Both the position numbers and the translations under genes were made by a program. The notes beneath the pieces are model-generated. The model worked only from the letters and a program-made list of their open reading frames with translations, was not told the origin of the DNA and did no database searches. This document shows, piece after piece, positions 44,647 to 53,686 of a stretch of DNA of 64,000 bases. How positions within the stretch are numbered: position 1 is the stretch's first letter; every line of letters begins with the position of its first letter. This DNA is from Saccharibacillus soli (GTDB lineage: Bacteria > Bacillota > Bacilli > Paenibacillales > Paenibacillaceae): contig NIOB01000002.1 of NCBI GenBank assembly GCA_002189105.1, positions 681,056-745,055 on the forward strand, in the 5' to 3' direction.

Positions 44647-46111
44647 TTTTCTGGTCATCATGTCCGGTAGAATGCTGCAGGTCATCACGACTATATTCAT
44701 CGCGCGCATCATGACCTCGCTCCTTGGACAGGAGGAGATGGGCAAAACGGTATTGATTATGTCGATCACGACGTTTTTCGCGTTGATCTTTATCAATCCG
44801 GTAGGGACTTATATCAATCGCAGGCTGCACGAATGGGAAGAAAAAGGCGTTTTGCTCCAGAGGTTTCAATTGTATTGCGTCTACGTCATCAGCGTGACCC
44901 TGTTCGCCAATCTTTTTTTATTGCTGTTCTACTTGTTTTACAAAAACGAATTGCAGCTATCGTTGGGCTGGCTCATTTTCCTTGTGACGGGAAGTCTGCT
45001 TATCAATACATTTAATCAGACGATCATTCCGACGCTGAACATGTTGGGTCATCGGATGAAGTCGGTTATTTTCGCTTTGCTGACGCTGTGGAGCAGTTTG
45101 TTTTTCTCCGTTTACCTTACAGGACAGACTCACCGCGCGGAACAATGGCTTGCCGGACAGTTGATCGGGCTGGCTATCGGGCTGGTTGTTGCTCTGTTTT
45201 TCTTCGTGCGGAGTTACAAAGATCAATCAAAAGTGTTTAAAGGCAAAGCTATTTTTAAAGAAGTCAGCAGAGAACAATTGAAATCCCTCGTCGTCTTTTC
45301 CGTTCCTGTTGCGATCACGGTAGGCTTGTCTTGGGTTCAATTTCAATCCTATCGTTTTACGGTCAACAGTTTGGTGAGTGTGGAATTTCTAGGATTGTTC
45401 GCAGCCGGTTACAATATGAGTTCCAGCATCATGGGGGCTTTCGAGACAACAGCCATGCAGTTCTTTTATCCTTTTGTATATAAAAACTTCTCTAAGGCTC
45501 GTAACGAACAAGAACAAATTCAAATATGGAATCGATATGCGGCGATCATGATTCCTTTGACTCTTTTCACAGCTTTCTTCGTCGTTTACATGGCCAAGCC
45601 TTTGACGAATCTGTTGTTGGACGAAAGCTATCATGCCGCGTATATGTTCCTAATGTGGGGGAGTATAGCGGAAGCAGGACGGATTTTGGGTTCCGTTTAC
45701 GGTTTGCTTGCCCATGCGTCCATGAAAACCCGTCAGTTGATCGTTCCCCAATTCATAGGAGCGCTGCTGTCAGCCGTCTTGGTTCCTTGCTTGATTTATA
45801 CATGGGGACCTGAATTTGGAGTTGGGGCTGCATTAGCCTTAGCCTCACTCGCCTATGTGCTTGCTCTGCATATAGTCATCCGGAAGAAGATGGCTTTTCA
45901 GATTTCAGCGTTCACCGTCATTCAAGGTCTACTCGGTCCGCTTCCTCTTCTGGCTGCGACTTTACTGTTTCCTTCGGAAAATTTGACCTTGGTTGGGACG
46001 ATCATTCTGGTCGGCTGCTGCGGAATTTATTATCTGCTGCTCGGTTATTTGGCTATCGGAAAATTGCTTCGTCGAAATTCAATCGATTTTTCCGGAACAA
46101 AAGACGTATAA
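44636..46111 (+). CDS. Oligosaccharide flippase, Wzx-like (491 aa)
   Basis: A polytopic protein of about 12-14 membrane helices in the MOP/polysaccharide-transporter style, with an N-terminal MKRDFLVIMSGRMLQVITTI and paired helices throughout. Wzx proteins move undecaprenyl-diphosphate-linked repeat units to the outer face for polymerisation. The ATG lies within the GT10 gene with AAGGAG 7 nt upstream, so translation is coupled. The name rests on topology and position; Wzx sequences are poorly conserved. Confidence 0.82.
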   Translation: MKRDFLVIMSGRMLQVITTIFIARIMTSLLGQEEMGKTVLIMSITTFFALIFINPVGTYINRRLHEWEEKGVLLQRFQLYCVYVISVTLFANLFLLLFYLFYKNELQLSLGWLIFLVTGSLLINTFNQTIIPTLNMLGHRMKSVIFALLTLWSSLFFSVYLTGQTHRAEQWLAGQLIGLAIGLVVALFFFVRSYKDQSKVFKGKAIFKEVSREQLKSLVVFSVPVAITVGLSWVQFQSYRFTVNSLVSVEFLGLFAAGYNMSSSIMGAFETTAMQFFYPFVYKNFSKARNEQEQIQIWNRYAAIMIPLTLFTAFFVVYMAKPLTNLLLDESYHAAYMFLMWGSIAEAGRILGSVYGLLAHASMKTRQLIVPQFIGALLSAVLVPCLIYTWGPEFGVGAALALASLAYVLALHIVIRKKMAFQISAFTVIQGLLGPLPLLAATLLFPSENLTLVGTIILVGCCGIYYLLLGYLAIGKLLRRNSIDFSGTKDV

Positions 46112-46145
46112 GAAGCGTCTACTTCAGTATATAGGTAGGGATGAA

Positions 46146-47150
46146 ATGGAGAATTATTCAGGCAAAAAAGTCATGACCGTGATGTTGAATTGGGATTACG
46201 GCATCAAAGAACGTGGGATCTCCGGCGAGTTTTCTTGGTTTTATAAAAACTTTGAGGAAATGGACGTACAGGTGCAGCCGTTTTGGTTTGACGAGTATCT
46301 GAAAGATGGTACCCATTTGGAAAGTGATCTATTGAAAGCCGTAGAAAATTTTCAACCGGAACTTATTTTTTTCGTGCCGTATACCGATCAGTTTAGTGTC
46401 GAGTTTCTCAAAAAGCTAAAAACGAAATGTACAACCGCTGCCTGGTTCGGCGATGACCATTGGCGTTTCGATAATTTTTCTTCCAAGTATGCCAACGCCT
46501 ACACCTACTGTTTGACCACCGATCCTTGGAGCTTGCACAAATATAAAGAGCTGGGTGCTCAAACTATTCTGACTGAATGGGCGGCTCAGCTCGGAGAACC
46601 GATAAATATCGACGAAGAAATTGAATATAAGCATGAAATTTCTTTCATCGGCGGTTACAATGAGATCAGAGGATGGTACATCCGTGAATTGAAAAAGTTG
46701 GGCATTGAGGTTGAATGTTTTGGAGCAAATTGGCCCAATGGGCGTGTGACCGAAAAGCAGATGAACGATATTTTCAGAACGAGCAAAATCAATCTCAATC
46801 TTTCCAACAGCGTCAATTACGATATACGTTCCATTTTTTCAAGCCCTAAAAGCTTTGCTAGATGGGTGAAATCGAAAAAACGGTCCGAGCAGGTTAAGGC
46901 CCGAAACTTTGAAATTCCTTTGGCTGGTGGGTTCCAGCTTTCTCAGTACGCGCTGGGGTTGGAACGGCATTTTGTGATTGGAAGCCAAATCGCGGTTTTC
47001 ACTTCTCCTGAGGAATGTGCGAAGCAAATCATCTATTATCAGCTTCATGAGCAAGAACGATTGAACATGCTCAGAACCAGTTACGTTCACGTGCTTGAAA
47101 ACCATACGTATCGAAAAAGATTAGAAGAGATTTTGAAAGTTATATTTTGA
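46146..47150 (+). CDS. CgeB-like glycosyltransferase (334 aa)
   Basis: The protein resembles the CgeB/DUF3880 type of GT-B glycosyltransferases: VMTVMLNWDYGIKERG at the start, FFVPYTDQFSVEFLKKLK, TAAWFGDDHWRFDNFSSKYA, EISFIGGYNEIRGWYIREL and the C-terminal RNFEIPLAGGFQLSQY with FTSPEECAKQI. In B. subtilis CgeB acts on spore-surface polysaccharide. The ATG at 46146 with AGGTAGGGATGAA upstream is chosen; a longer frame upstream overlaps the flippase. Donor and acceptor are unknown. Confidence 0.78.
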   Translation: MENYSGKKVMTVMLNWDYGIKERGISGEFSWFYKNFEEMDVQVQPFWFDEYLKDGTHLESDLLKAVENFQPELIFFVPYTDQFSVEFLKKLKTKCTTAAWFGDDHWRFDNFSSKYANAYTYCLTTDPWSLHKYKELGAQTILTEWAAQLGEPINIDEEIEYKHEISFIGGYNEIRGWYIRELKKLGIEVECFGANWPNGRVTEKQMNDIFRTSKINLNLSNSVNYDIRSIFSSPKSFARWVKSKKRSEQVKARNFEIPLAGGFQLSQYALGLERHFVIGSQIAVFTSPEECAKQIIYYQLHEQERLNMLRTSYVHVLENHTYRKRLEEILKVIF

Positions 47151-47168
47151 CGTTCAAGGAGTTTGATG

Positions 47169-48191
47169 ATGAACAGTAGTCAAATGCCTAAAGTTTGTAT
47201 TTATATCCCGACTTACAATTCGACGAACACCCTTTCTTTTACGCTGGATAGTCTATTGGCGCAAACTTATGAAAACATTGAAATCACGATCATGGATAAC
47301 GCTTCGACGGATGGAACAATCGAATTGATCCGGACGTACATGGAGAAAAATCCCAAGGTCAAATTGGTCGAACATGAAGTGAATATCGGTTCGGAAGGAA
47401 ACGTAAACCGCTGCATCAGAGCCATCGAGGGCGATTATGCTGCCGTTTTTCACTCTGATGATGTTTACGCGCCTACTATTGTCGAAAAGCAGGTCGCTTT
47501 TTTAGAGAAATTTGCTCAAGCCGGCGGTGTTTTTACGGGGTCTTGGATCATTGACGAGAACGGGGAAAAGATCGGACAACGACTAGAGCCCAAAGAGTTA
47601 ACGTCTGCCGAGCAACCTTTATATTCGTTGGAAGACATGTTCGGCTTAATTTTAAAATACGGTAACTTTATTACATGCCCAAGTGTTATGATACGATCAG
47701 ACATTTATAGGGATGAAATTCAATGCTTCGATTATGAGCGTTATCGATCAACATCGGATTTGGGAGCTTGGCTGAAGCTGCTCCAAAATCACTCAATCGG
47801 TTATATCCCAGAAAAGCTAATGTTTTATAGATCCAGCGCGAATAGTTTTTCCTATCATTACAAACGTGGAAGAACCGAAAAGCATGATCTGTTCATTTTG
47901 CTTGAAGAATACATGAATGTGTTCAAAGAAAAATGGGATCAAGAAAACTTCGGTGATTACGAATTCTTATTGAAGAAAGATGAAGTCAATCGCGCAATCT
48001 CATTTTTAATCAATGGAGATCGTAAGAATGCCAGAACCACAATTCGTCCCTACTTGAGACTTTTGCGACTGGTCAATACGAAAAATCGTGCTAAAATCTA
48101 TGTGATGGCAACAAGTGCCAAACTGTTATCCTATATTCCGTTATCGCCGTTTGCAAGAAGAAAGCTGTTCGAGTATCGTTACAAAAACTAG
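47169..48191 (+). CDS. GT2-family glycosyltransferase (340 aa)
   Basis: A GT-A transferase with the N-terminal signature KVCIYIPTYNSTNTLSFTLD, MDNASTDGT and the metal-binding DxD-like HSDDVYAP. It is followed by the acceptor domain with FITCPSVMIRSDI and a helical C-terminus. It is likely one of the transferases that build the repeat unit. AAGGAG lies 7 nt before the ATG at 47169; an ATG at 47166 is almost as good. Codon use is A+T-rich like its neighbours. Confidence 0.88.
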   Translation: MNSSQMPKVCIYIPTYNSTNTLSFTLDSLLAQTYENIEITIMDNASTDGTIELIRTYMEKNPKVKLVEHEVNIGSEGNVNRCIRAIEGDYAAVFHSDDVYAPTIVEKQVAFLEKFAQAGGVFTGSWIIDENGEKIGQRLEPKELTSAEQPLYSLEDMFGLILKYGNFITCPSVMIRSDIYRDEIQCFDYERYRSTSDLGAWLKLLQNHSIGYIPEKLMFYRSSANSFSYHYKRGRTEKHDLFILLEEYMNVFKEKWDQENFGDYEFLLKKDEVNRAISFLINGDRKNARTTIRPYLRLLRLVNTKNRAKIYVMATSAKLLSYIPLSPFARRKLFEYRYKN

Positions 48192-48214
48192 AATGAAGAA
48201 GAGGATGTTTTGGT

Positions 48215-49411
48215 GTGAAAATTATGCAAATCGTTGGTGATCCCGTTGGCGGCATAAGAAAACATGTGCACAGCATTTTATTGAATGCACCCGCTCATGG
48301 TGTTGAACAACTATATGTATTCTCTAATACAAATTGCGATAAGCAGTTTGTTAAAGAGATTACGCAGATCTCAACCAAATTAAACGGAAAAGTTTTCTCT
48401 TTGCGAATTGAAAAAAAACCTCACTCCTCTGATTTGTTTAATATTTGTAGGCTGATTCATATTGCCAGAAAAGAGAAAGTCGATATCATTCACGGACACG
48501 GCGCAAAAGGTGGCTTATACGCGAGAGTGGTGTCTTTGTTTTGCAAAGCCAAATCCTTGTATACTCCGCATGGAGGTTCTGCGCATAATATGTTCAGCCC
48601 CATCAAAGAGAAATTATATACACTTGTCGAAAAGAGCCTCTATTCGGTCACGGATTTGTATGTTTTTGAATCTATATACACATCCAAAGCCCTGTTTGAA
48701 AAAATCGGGAAAGACAAGGGCGATAAATTTATCATCAATTACAATGGGGTTCCTACTCCGGCTCCTGCACTGCTTGTAGAACCGAAAGCAAGCAAAAGCA
48801 CAACTAATATCGGTGTATTCGCCATGCTGCGTCAGCAAAAGGGGCAGGTCAACGCGATTCTCGCATTGGAGCATTTGTTGAAATTGAACCCTTTGGCAAA
48901 CGTAAAGCTGTTCATTTTCGGTCAAGGTGAAGACTCCGAAATGCTCGAACAAGTGGTACACGACCTGAATTTGCAGCCCTATGTAGAATTTTGTGGCGAA
49001 GTAGCTTTTCCCGAACAGTTTATGGCCGAGATGGATATCGTGCTGATTCCTTCTTTATTTGAATCGTTCGGCTATGTAGCGATCGAAGCTTTTTCTCTGT
49101 CCAAATCCGTCATCGCTTCTCGGGTAGGAGGACTGGTGGAAGTTGTAGATGAAGAAGTTGGATTTTTGGTCAATATTCAAGATTATTCAGAAGTGGCACG
49201 TACGATTTTATACTGCATCGAACATCCTGAAGTTTTGGGAAGCAAAGGGCAGGCGGCTAAGCGGAAGTATGAACAGCTCTTTACCGAACAAAAGATGGTT
49301 GATAATCTTTATGATATTTACCGCTCCGCTTTGGAAAAAGACGTACAAGAAAAAGTGGAAGTGCAAGACAGTGTATATGTGGGGTTGAAAAGTCGGAGGA
49401 ATTCAGAATGA
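48215..49411 (+). CDS. GT4-family glycosyltransferase (398 aa)
   Basis: A retaining GT-B enzyme: the N-terminal domain has MQIVGDPVGGIRKHVHSILL and DIIHGHGAKGGLYARVV. The C-terminal nucleotide-sugar domain has NIGVFAMLRQQKGQ, LFIFGQGEDSEMLEQVV and the conserved PSLFESFGYVAIEAFSLSK with the Glu-x7-Glu pattern. The GTG at 48215 has GAGGAT 8 nt upstream. It overlaps the polymerase gene by 4 nt. The transferred sugar cannot be told. Confidence 0.9.
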   Translation: MKIMQIVGDPVGGIRKHVHSILLNAPAHGVEQLYVFSNTNCDKQFVKEITQISTKLNGKVFSLRIEKKPHSSDLFNICRLIHIARKEKVDIIHGHGAKGGLYARVVSLFCKAKSLYTPHGGSAHNMFSPIKEKLYTLVEKSLYSVTDLYVFESIYTSKALFEKIGKDKGDKFIINYNGVPTPAPALLVEPKASKSTTNIGVFAMLRQQKGQVNAILALEHLLKLNPLANVKLFIFGQGEDSEMLEQVVHDLNLQPYVEFCGEVAFPEQFMAEMDIVLIPSLFESFGYVAIEAFSLSKSVIASRVGGLVEVVDEEVGFLVNIQDYSEVARTILYCIEHPEVLGSKGQAAKRKYEQLFTEQKMVDNLYDIYRSALEKDVQEKVEVQDSVYVGLKSRRNSE

Positions 49412-50754
49412 ATTTGAACAACAGAGTTTATCTATTATCTACTTGGTTGGTTTTACTGGCTACACCCCTTATTTTTTTTCAAATTTTATTTTTCAATCAT
49501 AGTTGGTTAGGCAGTCAGCACGTCAAGTTACTTGTTTCCGGCGGCATGTTAATCTCTCTAATGCTTGCTATGCTTTACAATAAAAAAACCTCGCTTTCTT
49601 CCGCTCTCTATATGGGGTTTTTTGTTGTGTTTATTGTGTATAATCTTTTTTCGATTTATTACCACACTCCTTCTGACAATAATGCGTTGGGGGCATTTAC
49701 ATACAACTACTCTCTCTTTTTGTTCATCTTCCCTTTCTTTTTATTTTGTGGGTTTGTCAATCAAACTTCTTATATCAAACAAACAGCCGTTTGGTTCGCG
49801 GTTTTTATAGGCATTACGGATTTGTATGCGGTAGCGCAATTTATTACGAACAGCTACCTGATCCCTTCCAGAGTAGTCGATATTCTTTTGTTAAATGACT
49901 ACATCAAATTCGATCATATTTCTGGTCATATTCGCGCTATGTCTTTTCTTAAATCACCGTTGGAGCTGGGTATTGTGAATACCTTTTCTGCTTTGTATTT
50001 CTTGAATCTTTTTTTGAATAAGCGCAGCGGCAGAAAAGTTCACTTTCTTTTGTTCGGATTATCGGCTTTGACCGTAGTTATGACGATTTCAAGAACGGCG
50101 ATCTTGATGCTCGGAGTAGGCATGATGGTATACCTTGTCCTCTATGTATATACTCGAATTTCAAAAAGTATGTATCGATCAAGAAAATTGGTTCAAGTTT
50201 TTACCGTTTTGTCGGGCTTGGCGATTCTATCTGTTTTTATTTTGGCTTACGTGGTATTGGTGGATATTGTTTCCGTTTTATGGCCCAGCCTCAGCGATTC
50301 TTTGTTTTTGAATCCAACCAATCTTTTGATTCGACTTAACAATTGGACAGATCTGCTCAAAGGACTACATGGAACCGAAGAATGGCTGTTTGGATTGGGG
50401 ATTGTACAGAACGGAAGTTACGGCGATTATCATTCTGTTATTATCGATAATATTTACGTCGGCGCTATTTTGACAGGCGGTTTGGTGGGGCTGGTTCTAT
50501 TTTTGCTGCTGTGTCTGTTTTCCCTAAGCAAAACGTATGCCCTTGCCAAAGCCGATGGCCGACTTTCGACCCTTCACTTTTGGAATGTGTGTCTGGCTTT
50601 TTTCCTGGCTTTTATGGCCGGTGGGCTTACGGAAAACTTGATGCATTTAATGTATTATCCTTTCTTCGTTTTTATTCTGCACCGTTTTTTGAGCGACCCG
50701 GAAACTCGAGAAGAAAATCATAATCTATTATTGGAAAAAGGAGGAACGACATGA
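49408..50754 (+). CDS. Wzy-like polysaccharide polymerase / O-antigen ligase family membrane protein (448 aa)
   Basis: About 11 membrane helices, with a long extracellular loop before RLNNWTDLLKGLHGTEEWLFGLG, SYGDYHSVIIDNIYVG, and a positively charged C-terminus. This is the layout of Wzy_C proteins that polymerise lipid-linked repeats. In this locus it is the natural polymerase, leaving the 834-residue protein at 28628 for transfer. GGAGG lies 8 nt before the ATG. Strongly A+T-rich. Confidence 0.8.
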   Translation: MNLNNRVYLLSTWLVLLATPLIFFQILFFNHSWLGSQHVKLLVSGGMLISLMLAMLYNKKTSLSSALYMGFFVVFIVYNLFSIYYHTPSDNNALGAFTYNYSLFLFIFPFFLFCGFVNQTSYIKQTAVWFAVFIGITDLYAVAQFITNSYLIPSRVVDILLLNDYIKFDHISGHIRAMSFLKSPLELGIVNTFSALYFLNLFLNKRSGRKVHFLLFGLSALTVVMTISRTAILMLGVGMMVYLVLYVYTRISKSMYRSRKLVQVFTVLSGLAILSVFILAYVVLVDIVSVLWPSLSDSLFLNPTNLLIRLNNWTDLLKGLHGTEEWLFGLGIVQNGSYGDYHSVIIDNIYVGAILTGGLVGLVLFLLLCLFSLSKTYALAKADGRLSTLHFWNVCLAFFLAFMAGGLTENLMHLMYYPFFVFILHRFLSDPETREENHNLLLEKGGTT

Positions 50755-52154
50755 TTCGGAAAAATCAACAATTTTTGAGTCAAATGTATCTGATCGTTGA
50801 TTTTTGTATCGTACAACTTGCCTTCTTACTGTCCTGGTGGGTAAAGTTTGAAAGCGGATGGTTTGAGTATATTAGACCGCTGCCTTTGAATTACTACGCT
50901 TTGTGGAGTCTAGGCTATGGAGTCTGTATCGTCTTAGCCGGCTTGGTCAGCGGCCTGTACGCTTTTCAGCGTAAAAAAAGGTTCTCCGAAGAGCTGCTTA
51001 AAATTTTTCAAACCCATGCGATCGGATTTTTTGTTTTATTGAGCGCCATGTACTTCCTCAAGGAAATCAACATTTCGCGTTCCTATCTTTTCCTGTATCT
51101 CTTTTTCAGCATTTTATTGGTTGTGGCTTATCGCTACGTGCTAAAGGTGGTACTGAGAAAGTTCAGGCAGCGAGGATACAACAAGCAGTTCCTTTTGATT
51201 ATCGGGGCTGGAACTTTGGGAAGACGTTTCTACTCCAACCTGCTGATGCATCCAGAGCTTGGTTACGAAGTGGTCGGCTTTTTGGATGACCAAGTCAAAA
51301 GCGTCTCTTCGGACTCGGCTTCTCCGCCAATTCTGGGATCGGTAGAAGACCTCGAAGAGGTACTGAACCATACGGTCATCGACGAAGTGATCTTGGCGCT
51401 TCCTCTCCAAGCCAATGATAAATATGCGCAAATCATCGGTCGATGTGAAAAAGCGGGTGTTCGTGCCTTAATCATTCCGGATTATTTCGACTTCTTGCCT
51501 GCACGTCCGGTTTTTGATACGTTTGCGGGAATGCCTTTAATTAACGTTCGTGATGTTCCTTTGGACTTGATTTTCAACAAAACCTGCAAAAGAATTTTCG
51601 ACATCTTGTTCGCTCTATTCTGCATTGTGCTTACATCGCCGATCATGATCGCAGTGGCTTTGGGTGTACGGCTCAGTTCACCGGGACCTATCATTTTCAA
51701 ACAAGAGCGAGTAGGCTTGAATCGCAGAAACTTCAATATGTACAAATTCCGCTCAATGAAATTGATGCCTCCGGGAACTGTCGATACGGGATGGACCACT
51801 GAGAATGATCCGCGCAAAACGAAGTTCGGTGCTTTTATAAGAAAAACGAGTCTTGATGAGCTTCCGCAATTTTTCAATGTACTTTTTGGACAGATGAGCG
51901 TTGTAGGCCCTCGTCCCGAAAGACCTTACTACGTTGAAAGGTTCAAAGAAGAGATTCCAAAGTACATGGTCAAGCATCACGTAAGGCCCGGAATCACAGG
52001 TTTTGCGCAAAGTCGAGGACTACGTGGGGATACCTCTATCGAGGAAAGAATCAAATGCGACATCTTTTACATCGAAAACTGGTCTATTCTATTCGATATA
52101 AAAATCATTTTTATGACGATTTATAAAGGGTTCATTAACAAGAACGCTTATTGA
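50751..52154 (+). CDS. Undecaprenyl-phosphate sugar-phosphate transferase (initiating enzyme, WbaP/WsfP type) (467 aa)
   Basis: Four N-terminal membrane helices, a Rossmann-like middle domain (LLIIGAGTLGRRFYSNLL) and a fifth helix lead to the bacterial sugar transferase domain. That domain has FKQERVGLNRRNFNMYKFRSM, RKTSLDELPQFFNVLFGQMS, VVGPRPERPYYVERF and RPGITGFAQSRGLRGDTSIE, with the catalytic Asp-Glu pair in SLDELPQ. It transfers glucose-1-P or galactose-1-P from a UDP-sugar to undecaprenyl phosphate and so starts the repeat unit. It is the last gene of the operon, overlapping the polymerase by 4 nt, with GGAGG 6 nt upstream. Confidence 0.92.
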   Translation: MIRKNQQFLSQMYLIVDFCIVQLAFLLSWWVKFESGWFEYIRPLPLNYYALWSLGYGVCIVLAGLVSGLYAFQRKKRFSEELLKIFQTHAIGFFVLLSAMYFLKEINISRSYLFLYLFFSILLVVAYRYVLKVVLRKFRQRGYNKQFLLIIGAGTLGRRFYSNLLMHPELGYEVVGFLDDQVKSVSSDSASPPILGSVEDLEEVLNHTVIDEVILALPLQANDKYAQIIGRCEKAGVRALIIPDYFDFLPARPVFDTFAGMPLINVRDVPLDLIFNKTCKRIFDILFALFCIVLTSPIMIAVALGVRLSSPGPIIFKQERVGLNRRNFNMYKFRSMKLMPPGTVDTGWTTENDPRKTKFGAFIRKTSLDELPQFFNVLFGQMSVVGPRPERPYYVERFKEEIPKYMVKHHVRPGITGFAQSRGLRGDTSIEERIKCDIFYIENWSILFDIKIIFMTIYKGFINKNAY

Positions 52155-52229
52155 GCGTCTGCAGCTGTGTATTCCAATGTTAAGCAAGAGCAAATGGCTG
52201 TCTAGATCAAATTGCACGCTGCAATAACG

Positions 52230-52270
52230 ACGACCTTTTCCTGAATTTTTTAGGAGGAGGTCGTTTGTTT
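52230..52270 (+). terminator. First terminator after the polysaccharide operon
   Basis: ACGACCTTTTCCT pairs with AGGAGGAGGTCGT (two wobble pairs) around a T-rich loop, followed by TTGTTTCTCC. Confidence 0.7.
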
Positions 52271-52340
52271 CTCCTTTCAGAGTGGCTGTCTGGCTGCCTC
52301 CTTCACTATAGAGGATGGATATTCACCCTTTTTTGAACAT

Positions 52341-52416
52341 AAAAAATCCCCTCTGGTCTCCAGTGTTGATCTCATTTTACGATGAGGTCTTTTTTCACTG
52401 TCTACCTTGAGGGGAT
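52341..52416 (-). terminator. Leftward terminator of the MraY-like gene
   Basis: On the minus strand ATCCCCTC (52416-52409) pairs with GAGGGGAT (52353-52346), followed by six T. The long loop holds a second hairpin that is itself a rightward terminator. Confidence 0.6.
52368..52395 (+). terminator. Second rightward terminator, nested
   Basis: GATCTCAT pairs with ATGAGGTC (one wobble pair) and is followed by six T. It backs up the terminator at 52230 and lies within the loop of the leftward terminator. Confidence 0.65.
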
Positions 52417-52431
52417 ACCATTATTCTTCGA

Positions 52432-53385
52432 TTACATCCACAAATACCAGATCAACCAGCTCAAGAACGCCCCGATCCAGGATACGCACCCGAACACCGC
52501 GACAATCTTGCGTTCGTTCCAACCGTATTTCAGGCTGTAATGATAATGAATCGGCGTCATGCGGAAGATCCGCTTCTTGGTTCGTTTGTAATAGGTGACC
52601 TGGATGATAACCGAGAACTGTTCGGCAAAATAGATGATGAACAGCAGCGGCACCAGAATCTCCACTTTCTCCAATACCGCCATCAGCGACAGCGAGCCGC
52701 CGATTGCCAGTGAGCCGGTGTCGCCCATGAAGGCTTTGGCCGGATACTTGTTGTACAGCAGCAGTCCGAACAAAGCGCCGATCATGACGAGCGAGAACAG
52801 CTTGATCGCGGGTTCGTCCGAGATGACGAAGAAGAACAGGTACGTAGGAATGGACACCACGATCAGGAGACCGTCCAGACCATCCGTAAAGTTGATCGCG
52901 TTCGCTGAACCTACAATGAACAGCAGCATGATGATGAAATAGATTACGGCTGGCAGCGTCCAGATGAATCCACCCGGGAAGGCGATGGTCGGCAGGACGC
53001 CGAAGCTGTTCATGGCAATCAGCAGCAGTGTAATGGTGAAGGCGAACTGGAAGACCAGCTTGGCTTTGCCCGAGATCCCCTGTGGATCTTGGAAAGCGGC
53101 CTTTTTGAAGTCGTCACTGAAGCCTACGATGCCAAACAGGACAAATGAAGCGGCCAGCAGCCACATCAGCGGCGTTGGCTGGGCGATCAGCGCGACCAGA
53201 ACGCCAATCATGAAGATCATACCCGCCATCAGCGGTGTGCCTTTTTTGGCCTGATGATCGGGTGGCAGTTCCTTGCGGATGGGCTGGAGCCATCCAATGC
53301 GGCGCAGCGTCCGAATCCAGAGCGGCGACAGCAGGGCGACGAGGACAAAAGAGAGAACGGCAGCAATCAGTGTGTAAAAGTTCAT
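52432..53385 (-). CDS. MraY-family phospho-sugar transferase, divergent paralogue (317 aa)
   Basis: A ten-helix polyprenyl-phosphate transferase of the MraY/WecA superfamily. The MraY-type signatures are present: GTPLMAGMIF, the Asp91-Asp92 pair in GFSDDFKK, NFTDGLDGL (Asp168, Asp171), YPAKAFMGDTGSLAIGG and KRIFRMTPIHYHYSL. In true MraY the last motif reads PIHHHFE; here the middle histidine is Tyr281 and the motif is HYHY. The true mraY normally lies in the division-and-cell-wall cluster, so this is probably a second copy. Substrate could be UDP-MurNAc-pentapeptide or a simpler UDP-sugar. The nearest GGAG is 13 nt upstream of the ATG. Confidence 0.83.
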   Translation of the reverse strand: MNFYTLIAAVLSFVLVALLSPLWIRTLRRIGWLQPIRKELPPDHQAKKGTPLMAGMIFMIGVLVALIAQPTPLMWLLAASFVLFGIVGFSDDFKKAAFQDPQGISGKAKLVFQFAFTITLLLIAMNSFGVLPTIAFPGGFIWTLPAVIYFIIMLLFIVGSANAINFTDGLDGLLIVVSIPTYLFFFVISDEPAIKLFSLVMIGALFGLLLYNKYPAKAFMGDTGSLAIGGSLSLMAVLEKVEILVPLLFIIYFAEQFSVIIQVTYYKRTKKRIFRMTPIHYHYSLKYGWNERKIVAVFGCVSWIGAFLSWLIWYLWM

Positions 53386-53561
53386 GGGTTTTGATATTCT
53401 CCAATCGGCAATTCGGATTTTGAAGCAGTTCTATCGGTTAATAATACACATAGCTGTTCAGTAATGAATATGTAGGACACACGCGTCGAAGCCGACCGCA
53501 TGCCGTAACTTCCTTATTTTAAGCAATTTGCCCGTCCGCCACAAGAGAAGTCCGACAGAAT

Positions 53562-53591
53562 TTGGCTTTTTCCAAGCGGACGAGATAAAAT
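53562..53591 (+). promoter_or_regulatory. Candidate galU promoter
   Basis: TTGGCT (53562-53567), 18 nt, TAAAAT (53586-53591), 96 nt before the galU ATG. No other feature is seen in the 53386-53686 gap. Confidence 0.45.
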
Positions 53592-53686
53592 GAGAACAAC
53601 CAAGCAGGCTCGGTTAGAAGTCGGAGCGGCAGGTTGCGTCACCTACATAATTACGCAAGCCCAAATGTATAGGAGGAACTCTTTCC

